NCBI RefSeq assembly: GCF_000003605.2
Contig: NW_003156752.1
Location: 23,778-54,461, forward strand
Source: Saccoglossus kowalevskii
Lineage: Eukaryota; Hemichordata; Enteropneusta; Harrimaniidae
Direction: 5' to 3'
DNA length: 30,684 nucleotides
A program made the position numbers and the translations under genes. This document shows positions 30,602 to 30,684 of this stretch, piece after piece (the first letter of the stretch is position 1; each line of letters opens with the position of its first letter). Below the pieces are notes generated by a model, which did not search any database, had not been told where the DNA came from, and was given only the letters and a program-made list of their open reading frames with translations.

Positions 30602-30684
30602 AAGTGTCTACCCATGAGCCTTTGCGTGTTTAGCATGCGTTGTTATCGTCCCCGAGAATTCAATTCCCGCGCGTGCGCAGGGGA
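30602..30684 (-). mobile_element. Family A MITE, cut by the window edge
   Basis: From GTGTCTACCCATGAGCC through GCATGCGTTGTTATCGTC to CCCGCGCGTGCGCAGG the sequence follows family A in reverse orientation. It includes an NRF-1-type site (30668-30679). The right terminus lies beyond the window. Confidence 0.8.

Overview
The window looks like a gene-poor stretch of an animal (metazoan) nuclear genome, probably a marine invertebrate. It is AT-rich and full of short non-autonomous DNA elements, minisatellites and satellites, and it has a 209-base assembly gap. The one gene that can be recognised with confidence encodes a ten-pass eukaryotic membrane transporter. No bacterial operon layout, rRNA, tRNA or CRISPR array is visible. 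The species cannot be fixed from the sequence.

Layout. Positions 1-409 hold the end of a 60-bp satellite array, and a lone diverged unit of it lies at 9506-9566. Positions 1.9-16.3 kb form a mosaic of unique DNA and small inverted-repeat elements bounded by TTAA: family A (~165 bp, seven copies or fragments), family B (~240-305 bp), family C (163 bp) and family E (14.8 and 18.0 kb). Between them lie a 26-bp minisatellite (3.1 kb), a 118/124-bp duplication (3.6 kb), a frameshifted fragment of a Myb/SANT-like DNA-binding domain (8.7 kb), a possible small coding exon (9.6 kb), a ~155-bp tandem repeat with a SINE-like tail (10.6-11.1 kb) and a ~110-bp-arm inverted repeat (15.5 kb). The gap at 16073-16281 falls inside a family B element.

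Positions 16.3-27 kb hold more repeats. These include a 21-bp minisatellite (18.7 kb), a 36-bp minisatellite built on the terminus of an inverted-repeat element seen at 12.3 kb, and a 1.7-kb satellite of 21-bp units (21.53-23.23 kb) that stays open in several frames on both strands without looking like a gene. Two dispersed repeat pairs (19.4/26.4 kb and 24.3/30.3 kb) and a 23-bp minisatellite (24.8 kb) are also present.

Positions 27351-28439 (+) hold the single convincing protein-coding gene, an uninterrupted 362-residue SLC35G1-like EamA-family transporter with an in-frame upstream stop, a good start context and a downstream poly(A) signal. The window ends inside another family A element.

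I found no undescribed multi-gene system. The most interesting signals lie in the repeats: TTAA elements that carry NRF-1-type sites, a minisatellite grown from a transposon terminus, the ordered 21-bp satellite, the long hairpin, and an excess of ACGT-core palindromes.
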